Origin: Mercenaria mercenaria
Taxonomy: Eukaryota; Mollusca; Bivalvia; Venerida; Veneridae
Assembly: GCF_021730395.1 (NCBI RefSeq)
Contig: NC_069364.1
Location: 77,493,501 to 77,557,500, forward strand
Length of the DNA: 64,000 nt
Direction: 5' to 3'
Shown here: one piece after another, positions 23,791-35,500 of the stretch
Layout of the letters: each line of letters starts with the position of its first letter
Position numbering within the stretch: position 1 is the first letter of the stretch
The notes under the pieces: generated by a model
What the model was told of the DNA's origin: nothing
The model's database searches: none
What the model saw: the letters and a program-made list of their open reading frames with translations, nothing else
Translations under genes and position numbers: made by a program

Positions 23791-23903
23791 ACACTAACCT
23801 CAGTGGGATGGCTTCCTTACGTGAAAAGTTTAACACCTCAAGTGGGTTTTTGATCCCACGTCGGTGATAGGCGAGGAATTCGAAGCCAGCGACCATGACC
23901 ATC
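23791..23903 (-). mobile_element. tRNA-headed SINE fragment
   Basis: Minus-strand fragment of the same family as 20493-20644, with the B-box-like TGGGATCAAAAACCC and the GAGGTGTTAAACTTTTCACG region. It is diverged. Confidence 0.65.
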
Positions 23904-24800
23904 AAGCTTTTCTTTTGCAAGTATAAAACATAAATATTCAATTAAAATCTTTTCGTAAACATAACTGATACTCTCAATGACATTCACCACGTCGGAAATT
24001 ACAAATGGTTTGCCGAATACACCATACTTTTAAATACAAAAGTTTACACACCATGTGGGTCGGAAAGCACGAAATTTACATTCTTGAACGTATATTTGAA
24101 TAGTTACTTTTGAAATGTAATCAAAGGCATAAAAGTAACTGTTTTCATGTTCTTGGTAAGGATCGACTTGTGATTGTCAATGTTCCCGATACGGAATATA
24201 TATGAATGTATAAACACGAGCCGTTTCATCTTACAGGACATACAAGAACATAGTAAGCGGTTGTTTATTTATTGTATTTATGTTCTAGTAACCTTTGACA
24301 CTGATTTCGAGGACAGGCCGGGTTTGTGACATATACATGTCTGTTGTTGGGCTGGAAAAAGATAGATCCAAAATTTAAACTAAAAGCTATATTGCATAAA
24401 TGTTTCGTTATTTCTGTGCAGACAATTCGGTTGTTTAAAGGTTAGAATATCAGAAAATTACAGGAAATAAAACATATCTTTAAAAAAGTACCGATCTTTC
24501 ATCATTTGTTTGGTTGGCGCATGATTACAAATTTAATGTTAGTAGGCCGTGATGTCCATGAAGCCGTGTAAAGTGATGATTTTGATGACACGTTGGTTTT
24601 ATTTTATAATTGTGAGTAATCGTTAAGTGATCAGAAAGATCGGACAGTGGGATGTTATAAAAAAGTGATGTTTTATTTAGATTAGAAAGTCAACCGTACT
24701 CTACAATAAGGAAATCTAAGGTAAAATACTCCTTTTATTTCGTTCACTGAAGAAAACATGGCAGACATATTTTTGTAAAAGAGCGGTGCACGTGTGATTC
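23904..24800. other. Spacer, nothing recognised
   Basis: AT-rich sequence without terminal repeats, tandem units or coding signal that I can see. Confidence 0.45.
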
Positions 24801-24804
24801 GTGT

Positions 24805-25450
24805 AACATAGTTTAACGGCGTTTTCTTAGAAAACTAACGCTCAGCTCATTTACACTGACATATCCTTGAGTGAAGAATATATATATTGTATATATATGA
24901 GAGACTTACGGTACCAAATACTTACCCCGAAAATTTCTATGCATTTTCTTCTAGTGCACTGTTGGGACATGTTTTTGAGTGTCATTGATACTTTATAATC
25001 TATTCGGAGATACATTTTCTTATAATTATTAGTTTCTTTTTGATCCCCGTGCATTTCTCGTGTTTTTACGACAATCTCAGTTTTACATAGGAATTTTGCA
25101 TTGTCGAAATAGCATAGTCCTTAACTTGTCACAATTGTGTCTTATCATGTTAACTAGGCATGCTATGTCAAAGGGTAGTGCTAACTTGTCGAAACCGTAC
25201 ACGTCTTATTTTGTCAAAAAATATGTTTTTATTAAAGTATCATCTGATCTTGTCTAGCTAAATAAGACATTGTTTTGACAAATTACACACTAATTTGACA
25301 TGATAACATAGTTTCTTAACATAACAAGACACTGTTTGACAAGTTAACACAACACTCTGTAAAGATAACATAAAATGTTTTGACATAAGGCAGCTGTGAC
25401 GTTCCATAAAAATCAAATTAAATTTAACATCATACACTTTTAAATCAGTC
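24805..25450 (-). repeat. Right arm of inverted repeat plus satellite
   Basis: 24841-24856 and 24917-24933 are exact inverted matches to 21764-21856. Further right, satellite units lie in plus orientation (about 25100-25260) and flip to minus at about 25262 (TTGACAAGTTAACAC and similar). Confidence 0.7.
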
Positions 25451-25936
25451 TGATTCAACAGCTTTCCTTATAAGTTTTAGTGAAGTTAAATTGTGCATAA
25501 AGTAGGACACGTCCTTCTTTTATTGCTTCAATTAGTGGATCAGTTTTTACAGTTTTCAGCTCAGTTATAAAGAAAATCCAAAAATAGAAGATTGTGTACT
25601 GAATGGTGAAGACGAAAGTTCAGATTGAACTGGACACCGCAACCCAAATTGTACTGGTAATTGTATCCGAAAAAGTATATATTACATAATATGAGTAAAC
25701 TTTAGCTTAAAATTTATTAAAACTAACTTTGTTTGCTCGATATCTGCTGCAAAACCAAAACGTGTTACGATTAAATCAAGTTTAAATATACATGTATATC
25801 CCTACATGTGAATAATAGGAAGAGGAAGCTTAATCATACCCATGATATACATATCATATGATATATATTACTCATATTATCCATCACATGTTTACCGACA
25901 GCGGTATTCTGTTATAGATTTTTACTTTCTACGCGG

Positions 25937-25945
25937 ATAAATATA
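25937..25945 (+). promoter_or_regulatory. Candidate TATA element, esterase gene 2
   Basis: GGATAAATATA about 200 bp before the ATG, in the position conserved with gene 1. Confidence 0.4.
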
Positions 25946-26139
25946 CATTGTATATAGGACATCATTAGGCAATACCGAGGTCAATATTTAGGATACTAGG
26001 GAAACCCATATGATAAGACTTTATTTTGTAGGACAGGAGATAAAATACCTATAAAGTTGGAGAGATCTGTAAAAGTTGTGTGATTTTTATTCAAAATAAT
26101 TTTAAAAGCGAACTTTTAACTAAAGGAAATATCGTTAAA

Positions 26140-29100
26140 ATGTTTGAAACAAGATTTGTTCGCAGACAAAGTTTCTTCCAGACATGCATTGTCTGTTTGC
26201 TTTTCACAATACCAGTATATGGAAGAGCTGTCAGTGTATCTACCAAAGTCGGTAAAATTTCCGGATACACTGAAAATTTACAAGCTGACGGACAAGCAAA
26301 GACAATTTCAAAGTTTATGGGAATTCCATTCGCAGAGACCACAGCTGGGCAGAACCGTTTCCTGAAGCCGATCCCAAAGGCGCCGTTCAACAGTACCTTT
26401 GATGCTACAGGTGGTCCAATAGCATGCATACAAAGCTCCAAGGAGGCAGCACAGAGAATATCAAAGATTACAAATTTCTCTGAAGATTGCTTGAATTTGA
26501 ACGTGTACGTACCACATGATTTTACAACTAATGTGAGCCTTCCGGTGATGATATGGATATACGGAGGAGGGTTTAACGACGGGGCTTCGGCACTTTACCG
26601 AGCGGACGTGTTAACTGCATTTACAAATGTAATAGTCGTCACAATTAACTACAGGCTTGGGATGTTTGGCTTTCTTCAAAGTGATGATGGTAAACTTCCT
26701 GGAAACCAAGGCCTTTGGGATCAACACCTGGCAATCAAATGGGTCCATGATAACATTGCACCATTTACAGGAAATCCAGGCCAGGTGACCATTTTCGGTG
26801 AATCCGCAGGCGGGGCATCTGTCTTGTTCCAGGCTCTCTATCCAGGAAATAAAGGATATTTCCAGAGGGTTATAGCAGAAAGTGGCTCTCCACTCGCAAA
26901 CTGGGCAACAATTCAAGGACCAAACGCAAAGTCGTTCGCGAAAAGAGTGGGGTGTGACAGTAGTTCAGACTGGATTGCATGTCTTAGATCAAAATCAACA
27001 TCCCAGCTCCAAATACCAAGAATAGCGACTGATCCACTGCATTTTTATCCAGCAGTTGATGGCGATTTTGTTGCCGAGATACCAGAAGATATTCTTTACG
27101 GAAATAGTTCAAAATCATCAGCAGCAAGACAGTTTTATTCCTCACTTGATATTCTCTCAGGTGTAAATAATTACGATGGCGCGTTATATATGTCATCAGT
27201 ATGGCCATTTCTTCTGGGATACACAAATATAGACAGCCCAAAGATCACACGTGACCAGCTAGACAATATAGTCATACTGGATACAGTGAACAGTATTTTA
27301 TCACCAAAGGACAACCGTACAAGAGATATTCTTCAAAAAGTTGTAATTTTTGAATACACAAATTGGACGGATCCTGATTCGTTCGAGTCAACAAGAACCA
27401 GTACAGTGAGCCTATCGAGTGATGTTGGTTTCTTTTCGCCAGCTATACGTGCAGCACAGGCTCATGCTATGGCGCAGAATGGGAAGACATATTTCTATGA
27501 GTTTAGTGTTCCGGTTAAGAACCATGTCTTGAAAACACCTACCTGGATTACAGGTAAGATGTCTTAGTGTTTAGAATGTTGATGATTTTGACCTTTACAT
27601 ACATACAGACACTATCCTGGAATCGAGCATCAAAGATCGAAGATAAAAATTTAGTTTACGAAAGCTTCAAACTTGGGGCCAACTCGAAGGTCGAAACTGA
27701 ATTTTTTAAAGCTTAGATTGAATTTTAAGCCAGCTCTAAGCTATACTAATTTATTTTAGCTTGACTGTGATGAAAACTTCAAGCTTATTTGAATTACTCT
27801 TGAGTCCGCTGCCTGGAAAAGAATAGTACTGTTGTCTTATGAGAAGGACCCCAGCAGGGCTCGACCCCCGGGTTGAGCGTCCAGCACTTTACTAGACCAT
27901 CGCTCCCCTTTAAAATTTCATATTTGAATACATATTTTAGTTGTTGGTTTATTGTTGTTGCTCTTTAGATGTTTGCATTCTTTATCAGTTGTACAACTTC
28001 TTGACAAGATAATAAAAATGAAGATAGTACAATTTGGGTAGAGTAAAAGTCTAATTACGGAGCAAAGAAACTTGATCTCGCACGGAAGTGTTGGGGTAAT
28101 TCTTCCTGTAAGCCGGGATACAGGATGTCACGTGTCAGTAAATCACACTGCCGCTGGTATAATTTGTTAGTTTAAACATTTTTCAGGTTCTAACCATGCA
28201 GACGAAATAAGATATGTTTTGTGTGAACCATTACTTGGTAGCAACGCAAGCACTTTCACCGAGGACGATAAACGGGTGTCTCGAGCGGTTGCCACGTTGT
28301 GGACAAATTTCGCAAAATCTGGGTAAGAATAACAATTTGAATTTGATTGCTCGTGAACAGTACATTTTCCCAAAATTAGATAGTATACTTAGATGTTTTT
28401 ACTGACGAAGGCCTCCCCAAAGTATGCCTGTGTTCATTAATATTTACTTTTTACAAAATACTGTTGAACCTGACGTAGCGACCACTTGTATCAAGCAGTC
28501 ATTTTCCTTAAGCAGCCAGTAAGCTGACTTTCCAAATTGACTTTATGTTCTAACTTCAATTTGTTTTAATCAGCCACTGACTTTAGCAGTCAGATTTTGT
28601 AGCTCCCTCGGTTGGCTGCTTAATACATGTATTTCTTGCATGCCGGACAGGATTTTGCAGTGTTTTTGCCACTGCTGGAAAAGGTAGTCTTACACCACGG
28701 GGTGTAAGATGTCGCACGTGCTGTAAATTATGAAAGAAGGCGTACTATAATAAAATAGTGCTTGAAAGAAAAACATTCGTTTTACTTTTTCACCTATTTA
28801 TTTAATAATACGGCATGCAATAAAAAGAATCCACTAGTCACTAGTCGAAGGTGCGGATAGAAATATCTGACTCTCGGGTAACTGTTTTGCGGTAACTCGG
28901 CACTGCCTCGTTACCACCTAAACGGTTATCCTCGAGATTTCCACCTTCAACCAGTCAAATATTCACATAGACTGTGATGATATGTGTTCTTAAAGCAGGT
29001 TTTTTTTATAAACTGCGAAGATTCATGTAGCATTACCCATACACCAATTAAAAGTATTAGACAACTTCCCCAACATGCAGCAATGACTGGGGACGAAAGA

Positions 29101-29687
29101 AAAGAAATTGGAAATATAGACCATGAGTGACGCCGTAACATAATTTCACGTCGAATGAAGTGTTTGTGAGAGTTTATTTTTCCTTTGAAAAATACAGATT
29201 CTACGTATTATTCAAATGATGGATTTTGATACATTTTTAAACAGCCAACATAATAATGTAATACTTAAGTCAATTACTTAACGGTTATGTACGTATCAAG
29301 TAAGCTGATTTAAGACAATGCCAGTATGGTAAACAAAATAATAATAAAGGAGAATATTTGATCTGCCGGATGACTCCCACAATAATATCTCTACTTCAGA
29401 GTCTATGCGCAGCCAATTCAAAATTGCTTTTTTTTTGCAGGAATCCAAACACACCGGAAGACGCTACAAAGTACATTCATACAACGTGGCCAGAATACAC
29501 GATGACGTCACAGAACTACTTCCAAATATCTTACCAAATGTCGCTGTTCTCCGTCAAAGACTATTTTTATGCAAAGAGAATGTCTTTATGGTCAGAATTA
29601 ATTCCAAAGATAAGAAAAGTTGCCGATATTAACGACAATGTGCATATACCTCAGTTTGATTTATCCGGAATTATCTTTGGTAAATGA
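26140..29687 (+). CDS. Carboxylesterase/cholinesterase-family secreted protein, copy 2
   Basis: Exons 26140-27553, 28187-28322 and 29441-29687 join in phase for 598 aa. An upstream in-frame ATG exists (26080), but 26140 matches the start of copy 1 and leads directly into a signal peptide (hydrophobic core IVCLLFTIPVYG). Family marks are as in copy 1: EDCLNLNVYVP, YGGGF, NYRLGMFGFL. The nucleophile elbow is intact (GESAGG, Ser222), the acid is Asp346 (GVNNYDG), and the His is H475 at the start of exon 2. This copy therefore has the expected triad, with Asp in place of the more usual Glu. It is probably secreted. AATAAA at 30207 is a possible poly(A) signal; the site used by copy 1 is mutated here. 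The substrate is unknown. Confidence 0.92.
27836..27910 (-). mobile_element. tRNA-like SINE head in intron 1 of esterase gene 2
   Basis: On the minus strand GGGGAGCGATGGTCTAGTAA (A-box-like) is followed by CCCGGGGGTCGAGCCC (B-box-like). The aligned intron of gene 1 lacks it, so it inserted after the duplication or was lost from copy 1. Confidence 0.6.
28323..29440 (+). other. Intron 2 of esterase gene 2
   Basis: GTAAGA donor at 28323, TTTTTTGCAG acceptor ending 29440. Aligns with intron 2 of gene 1, with indels. Confidence 0.8.
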
Positions 29688-30339
29688 ATGACAAACCTGA
29701 CACGTTATAATTATTACAGTTTTATTCATTCAGTATGAACAAAATTTAACACACTCCGATACTTTATTTACAATGGAGGAAGGCAAGAGTAATTGGGGCT
29801 AGAAAAGAGGAACAATGTCAACGCAATGAATATCAAATATTATAGATTTGAAGTTACTTGTTTTATTACAATGCTGGTGACTCGGATCATTCACTGGTGT
29901 AGCAACAATTTCAAAGTTGGTGGTAAAGTGGGATAGGGGATGGGCAACCGGCCAAACCTACCCATATCCTCCCAGATAATTTTTAGACAACCAAAAACAA
30001 AAAGAAGAAAGAGGAAAATAAAAAGTTCTCGGCAATAGATATAAAGTCTTACCAGTACATCAAAAGCCCTTCCAAGGTTTTTTTTCACTTTAAATGCAAA
30101 AGATCCCATCTAAGCAGAGATACGCTGCCTTGAAAATGTCTTTGTTAGGTTTCGTCAATATCTAAATGACCTTACTGATGGATAATTTGATCATGAACGC
30201 AGAGATAATAAATCTTTTTATATTATTTTCATGCTATGATAGAATATGAATAAAGTTTGTTTTTGGAAGAATAATAAATGACGTACGAAATGGTCTGATA
30301 TAGGCCCTACTAGTTTCTACAGTGGCCCATCCGGTCCAT

Positions 30340-30625
30340 AATGTAAGCTCGGAACAACGAAATAACGATACTGCGATGTTGAAAAGTCGAAATAATGATT
30401 CTATAATACCAGGATGAGGTAAACACCAATCTACGATGGTGAAATGCCGAAATCATTTCGTACATTCATCATCGTACTTTCGAATTTTCACCTTCATAGT
30501 TTTGTTGTTTCGACATATCACCATCGTAGTTTCGACATTTCACCATCGTAGTTTCGACATTTCACCATCGTAGTTTCAACAGTACACCATCGTACTTTCG
30601 ATGTTTCGACTCTTCAGCATCATTG
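30340..30625 (-). repeat. ~22-bp minisatellite (TTTCGACATTTCACCATCGTAG)
   Basis: From about 30480 to 30610 the phrase CACCATCGTAGTTTCGACAT repeats at 22 bp. Inverted relatives (CTACGATGGTGAAATGCCGA) lie at 30442-30461, so the locus is a short inverted structure. Confidence 0.85.
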
Positions 30626-31032
30626 TATCGCATTCCTGTCACCCGTGCGCACAAGTCAAGTTACCATTACATTAAGTAGAACGTAATATTATATCATCTG
30701 AAGAAGAAGGTACTTTATTTACACTTTTTGTACATGTATCAATATACAATTATTTCGGTTGATATTTCGTTTTATTATATACCTATATAAATTCGGTAAA
30801 AAATCGGCTTGTATTTCACAATTAATATAAACAGACAGACAAAAATTCCGTATTGTACCTTTTAAATTCCATATTGTACCTGCCGGACTATTTTCATAAA
30901 TATGCATGACCCGACACATTTCTATAAACAGCGCACATAAAAACATCACTAAGTTCCATTTAATATCGATAAACATCGAAGATTTCGTTCAAGAACAAAA
31001 CAAGAATCAAAATGGTAAAGGTATATAATAAA

Positions 31033-31198
31033 AGGGTCATTATAACAGTAGCTAGATCTGGGACTTTGTATTCGGCTCTCATGGATTTTGCAAGGTCGGA
31101 TCACACTCGGCGCTTGCGCGCCTCGTGAGATCCGATCTGGCAAAATCCACTCGAGCCGAATACTGCATCCCAGATCAATCTACTGTTATAATAACCCT
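31033..31198. mobile_element. Palindromic MITE, ~166 bp
   Basis: AGGGTCATTATAACAGTAGC at the left pairs with CTACTGTTATAATAACCCT at the right. The arms continue through TTCGGCTC and GGATTTTGC to a loop at GGCGCTTGCGCGCC. There is no coding capacity. Confidence 0.8.
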
Positions 31199-31394
31199 AT
31201 TTGATTGATCAAATGAAATATATGTCACAAGTATATACAGGCTCAATATTAAAGATAGCATACATAAGTCCTGCAAAGTGATTCTTTGCACTAACTAAAA
31301 GTTTTCAGATTCAAATCATGATTTTTAACACTGTATTTATAGATTCCAATTGTAATTTGGTTTTAAAGTAACACTACTTCCCCTGACCTTGATT

Positions 31395-31627
31395 ATATAT
31401 AATTGAGCTGCACCATGAGAAAATCAACATAGTGCGTTTGCGACCAGCATGCATACGCGCAGTCTGGTCAGGATCCATGCTGTTCGCTAACGGTTTCTCT
31501 AAATGCAATAGGCTTTGAAAGCGAACAGCATGGATCCTGACTAGACTGCGCGGATGCGCAGGCTGGGCTGGATCCATGCTGGTCGCAAAGCCACTATGTT
31601 GGTTTTCTCATGATGCGGCTCATATAT
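31395..31627. mobile_element. Palindromic MITE, ~233 bp
   Basis: GAGCTGCACCATGAGAAAAT at the left pairs with GGTTTTCTCATGATGCGGCTC at the right. Inner arms are GCGACCAGCAT / ATGCTGGTCGC and a GGATCCATGCTGTTCGC / GCGAACAGCATGGATCC pair. A worn relative lies near 47055-47105. Confidence 0.8.
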
Positions 31628-31971
31628 GTGTAGCTGATAAACAGAAAGCTATTGTATGGATCAGATATTCTGCTATAGCATCTTTTCTCAGGGTCAATCA
31701 GCTTACTCACCTAGATTGAACAAACTGACCGTTTCTTGATCTGACTCACATTCATTCATTTTTAGGATTTGAGCGTAGGGCCTAAACCAAACTGGCCTTT
31801 AAACACATGAATTAGCAGAGGTTTATTTGGTATAAGTTGGGACTGGTTCCCTAAAACATTCATAGATCTCCAAATGAAAACCGACAAAAAATGATTAAAA
31901 TCTTTTATAATATCTACTAAAGGTTCAAAAGTGTATTTCTATGGTAGTAATACTACACTAAGTAATTGCCC
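31628..31971. other. Spacer, nothing recognised
   Basis: No repeats or coding signal seen. Confidence 0.45.
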
Positions 31972-32245
31972 GCCCGCTTAGCTCAAAAGGGGGCGCAGAT
32001 CTACGGATCTCGGGGTCGTGAGTTCGAGCCCTGGATGAGGCGTATGTTCTCCGTGACGATTTGATAAAAGACATTGTGTCTGAAATCATTCGTCCTCCAC
32101 CTCTGATTCATGTGGGGAAGTTGGCAGTTACTTGCGGACAACAGGTTTGTACTGGTACAGAATCCAGGAACACTGGTTAGGTTAACTGCCCGCCGTTACA
32201 TAACTGAAATACCGTTGAAAAACGGCGGTAAACCCAAAAACAAAC
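31972..32245 (+). mobile_element. tRNA-derived SINE, near full length
   Basis: The tRNA-like head GCCCGCTTAGCTCAAAAGG (A box) and GAGTTCGAGCCC (B box) is followed by a central domain (TTACTTGCGGACAACAGG, GGTACAGAATCCAGGAACAC) and the tail GTTGAAAAACGGCGGTAAAC, then an A-rich end (CCCAAAAACAAA). Conserved central domains define SINE superfamilies in molluscs; which one this is would need a database comparison. Confidence 0.85.
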
Positions 32246-32574
32246 ACTACGTATTTTACTTTTATTATTTACAGCATGTATCTCCCAATGAAAAGGCATC
32301 GGCTTCATTTTCAAATCATGGACTGGCACTGTATGTATATTAGAGATTTATAAATGTGATTTTAAATATACGTGTCATTCACATGTGCCAGACACATAAT
32401 CAAATATTTTACTTCATGCATATATATATCAATTTTTAACACTGTTAATATCTAAGTTATTTAGTTTTCAGCCGGTTAAAGGAGTTATAAAAGGTCAATG
32501 AAATTGGCATTCTCTAATACATTATGTATTAGAAATAACGTCCGTTGCAACGTTTGTGTCTTGTGCTTCATTCC

Positions 32575-35500
32575 TTATTTAGGACATGCCATCCAGCTGA
32601 CACGTGAAATATATACAACCGTATCACCCCAGGTGCGTATTTTAAAACTGAAGGAACTTTCAGACAAGTGTACAACTTCCGCAGTTATTCTGAGGTTAAA
32701 CCCATGATGAACGTCTAGAGAATGCAGCCCAAACACAATAGCAGGGGGTGTAGAGAACGGAGGATCGAATCGTACTGTCCTCCGTATTGGGAAGGTTGGC
32801 GGTGTCGGAAAGCCCTTGTCGCCCAAAGTGCCGCTTTGACAGCCGGGTTTTGAGCTAATTTTGAGCTCAATTTCTCGAAGAAATGTAGACATGCGGTGTG
32901 TCAATCGGTTGCCGGTTCTCTTGAGACGATTATCCATAAATGCCGTACTGATTTTTAGCTTCTGCATGTCAATCTTTATGTGTTTTAATGCGTCTTCTAC
33001 CTTCTCGTAGCTATCACCCATTCTGTTAATTTCATCCCTGAAATTGTTTTACTTTGTTGTTTTAATCTTTTACTTACCGTATCATCAAAATTAAAATATT
33101 TATGTCATTTTTGTCGCTTATTTCAAAAACGTTTACATGCAAACAAAAAACTTGTGTTTACTTATTCTGTAAATTGTATACTGACTTTTTCTATTTATTT
33201 AAGACTACCAAGGATTTATCATGAATTTAGAACTCTTGCCAAAACCGGACACATGAAATACAGAATAATGATAATCTTAACTTTTCTCACTCTGGTGTAA
33301 TGTTTTGTTGAAAAGAATAGCGGGTTTCCTCTATTCTTTAGCATACACTTAAAACTTTATTAAACGAACCGGATAAAATAATAAAATGCGAGGCTTTGCC
33401 AAGACAGTGGAAAGACACAAAAGTAATATTCTCTATATCACATATTAGGGTTAATATTAAAATTTTTCTTTCTTTACCTGTTGCAACGTCAAAGCTTTAT
33501 TACGTAATGGCTTTGGTAGCAACGCATTTTGGTAGTCACTACCAAAATTCGGTCGAGTTTTGATAGTAGTCACTACCAAAATGCGTTACACTCAACGCAG
33601 TTTGGTAGTTTACAAAACTCTACTACCAAAATACGTTGGATATGTACACATCCAACGCAAAACGGTATTAATAATAATCTCATGATTTACAAAAGGAATA
33701 TTTTATGACGAATAGACAATATTATTTCAAAGAGAGTCATGATGGAATACCTTATTGCGGAGGAAGCTTCATTTCTGAGTAAATGATGGATCTCTTACCC
33801 TAAACACACAGAACCCACCATTTCCGTGCGTTGTCCAAAATACCACTCGCATGTATACACCAAAATAAAAATCTAAATCTAACGGCGGAGAATTTAGTTT
33901 TTTGAAAATTATTCGAGTAAGCCCACATTTTACCATTCTTTCACGTTGTGTTTCAAAGGTATCTGTGGTGGACTATCGAAACCCTTCACCTTCGAAGAGA
34001 AAAAAAAATTGCCGGAAATATTTATCTAAGACCCCTAAAACACGCAAAGAATTCACAATTTATGTTTATGTGGGATGAATTAAAAAATATCTTGGTGGAG
34101 GACCCAAGAGTCATCCTCACACTTGTACTTCGTTTTACAGAATTCAACATTTTCGTGGTGGACTATCCCTCTGACAACACTAGCACATTACAACAACAAA
34201 ACAATTCAGTCGTTTGAGGCCCCTTTCACACGCTCAGGAATCTACATTTTGGTTGTTTTTATAAGAAAACTATATCTCGGGAGGGGAACTCCGAACCACC
34301 TCCCCCACCATTTTTATAGGAGACATTTCCTCCTTTCATCTCTCTTTTGTGCGTAATGTAAAAATGAGCACAGCCCCTGGTGTAGAAAAAGCTACCAAAA
34401 TACGTTCCATTCCATGATCCTTAACACATCGTATGTACCCTTGCAACGCATTTTGTCGCTACCAAAACTCGGCCGAATTTTGGTAGTGACTACCAAAATG
34501 CGTTGCTACCATTTTGAGGTGTAACATGGCTTTAAGTCACATGTGCGGAGCCTTGTATTTTATTATTTTATCCAACTAGTTTAATAAATTTAAAATGATT
34601 TCATACGATTTTAATTTTTTACGGGATGGAATTCGTAGTCGCGCTTTGTTCGTTATAGCTTAAACCCGATTCATATCACGTTACTTGATAAGAATTTCTT
34701 TAAGTTACGCTGCAACAAAAATAACAAGAGGCCAAAATTTGCCTAAGTCGCTCACCTGAAAAGGACCTTGACCATTTGACCTTGCTTTTGACCAAGGTTA
34801 ACATCTTTTAAAGGGAAAGGCAATGTTGTTCTTGTGTTAGTTCTGTCTGCTAGGATTTCTTAAATCTTTTATTAAAGAAGTGAAAGAATTTTCAAAATCA
34901 GCTTTAAAATGAGAAAGTTATGAGCATCTAAATATTGGGTCAAATGGTGGCCATTTTGTTTCTATATTACATTGAAAGAAATTACCATATTTTACATATT
35001 ACACTCAAGAAATATATAACGTTAATCTATTTAAAAAGGTTATTTGCTAAAAACAAAAATTCAGCAATGTGTAAATGCCTCCATGATTAGCCATTTTCTG
35101 AATTTCAAACTTCCTTATTTTTTTCAACATTGCGGTCCGAGTTTAAAAAAAACTTTTAGCGTTATGAAAGGCTTTGGGGTGACTTTCATTTAAAATAACT
35201 TATTGTCAGGCATTTCTTGCCCTTTAAGAAGTGCATTAAAATAAAAATTATTTAAAGTTGGATTTTTTTCTATATTTTGCTGTGACGGTCCAAAAATGTG
35301 TTACTATTAGAACAAACTTCAAGATAAGAAGTTATTTTTATTTTATTTTTAACTCTGATGTCCTCTAAAAGGGACCAAACAAGATCATCTGAACAAATCT
35401 GGGAGAGGAACTTACAATAATGCTAGAGATTAAGTTTGATGAACATCCCTTAAGCGGTGCATGAGAAGTTTTCTATTCTTAGCTATGGTGACCCCTAAAA

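Larger units (their letters stand above)
25725..30215 (+). repeat. Duplicated esterase unit, copy 2 (copy 1 at about 15610-19530)
   Basis: Exons, introns and both flanks align with copy 1; the start codons are 10.3 kb apart. The duplication is direct (head to tail). Confidence 0.85.

Noticed and set aside
26080-26139. Upstream in-frame ATG for esterase copy 2
   Set aside because: It is not matched in copy 1 and would put 20 polar residues before the signal peptide. The ATG at 26140 aligns with copy 1.
31972-32043. Possible tRNA gene (A and B boxes)
   Set aside because: No acceptor-stem pairing is evident and it continues into a SINE body and A-rich tail, so it is a SINE head.
33948-34356. 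Possible transposase fragment inside the 1-kb TIR element
   Set aside because: The frames are 77-89 codons long, without DDE-type motifs or any domain I recognise.
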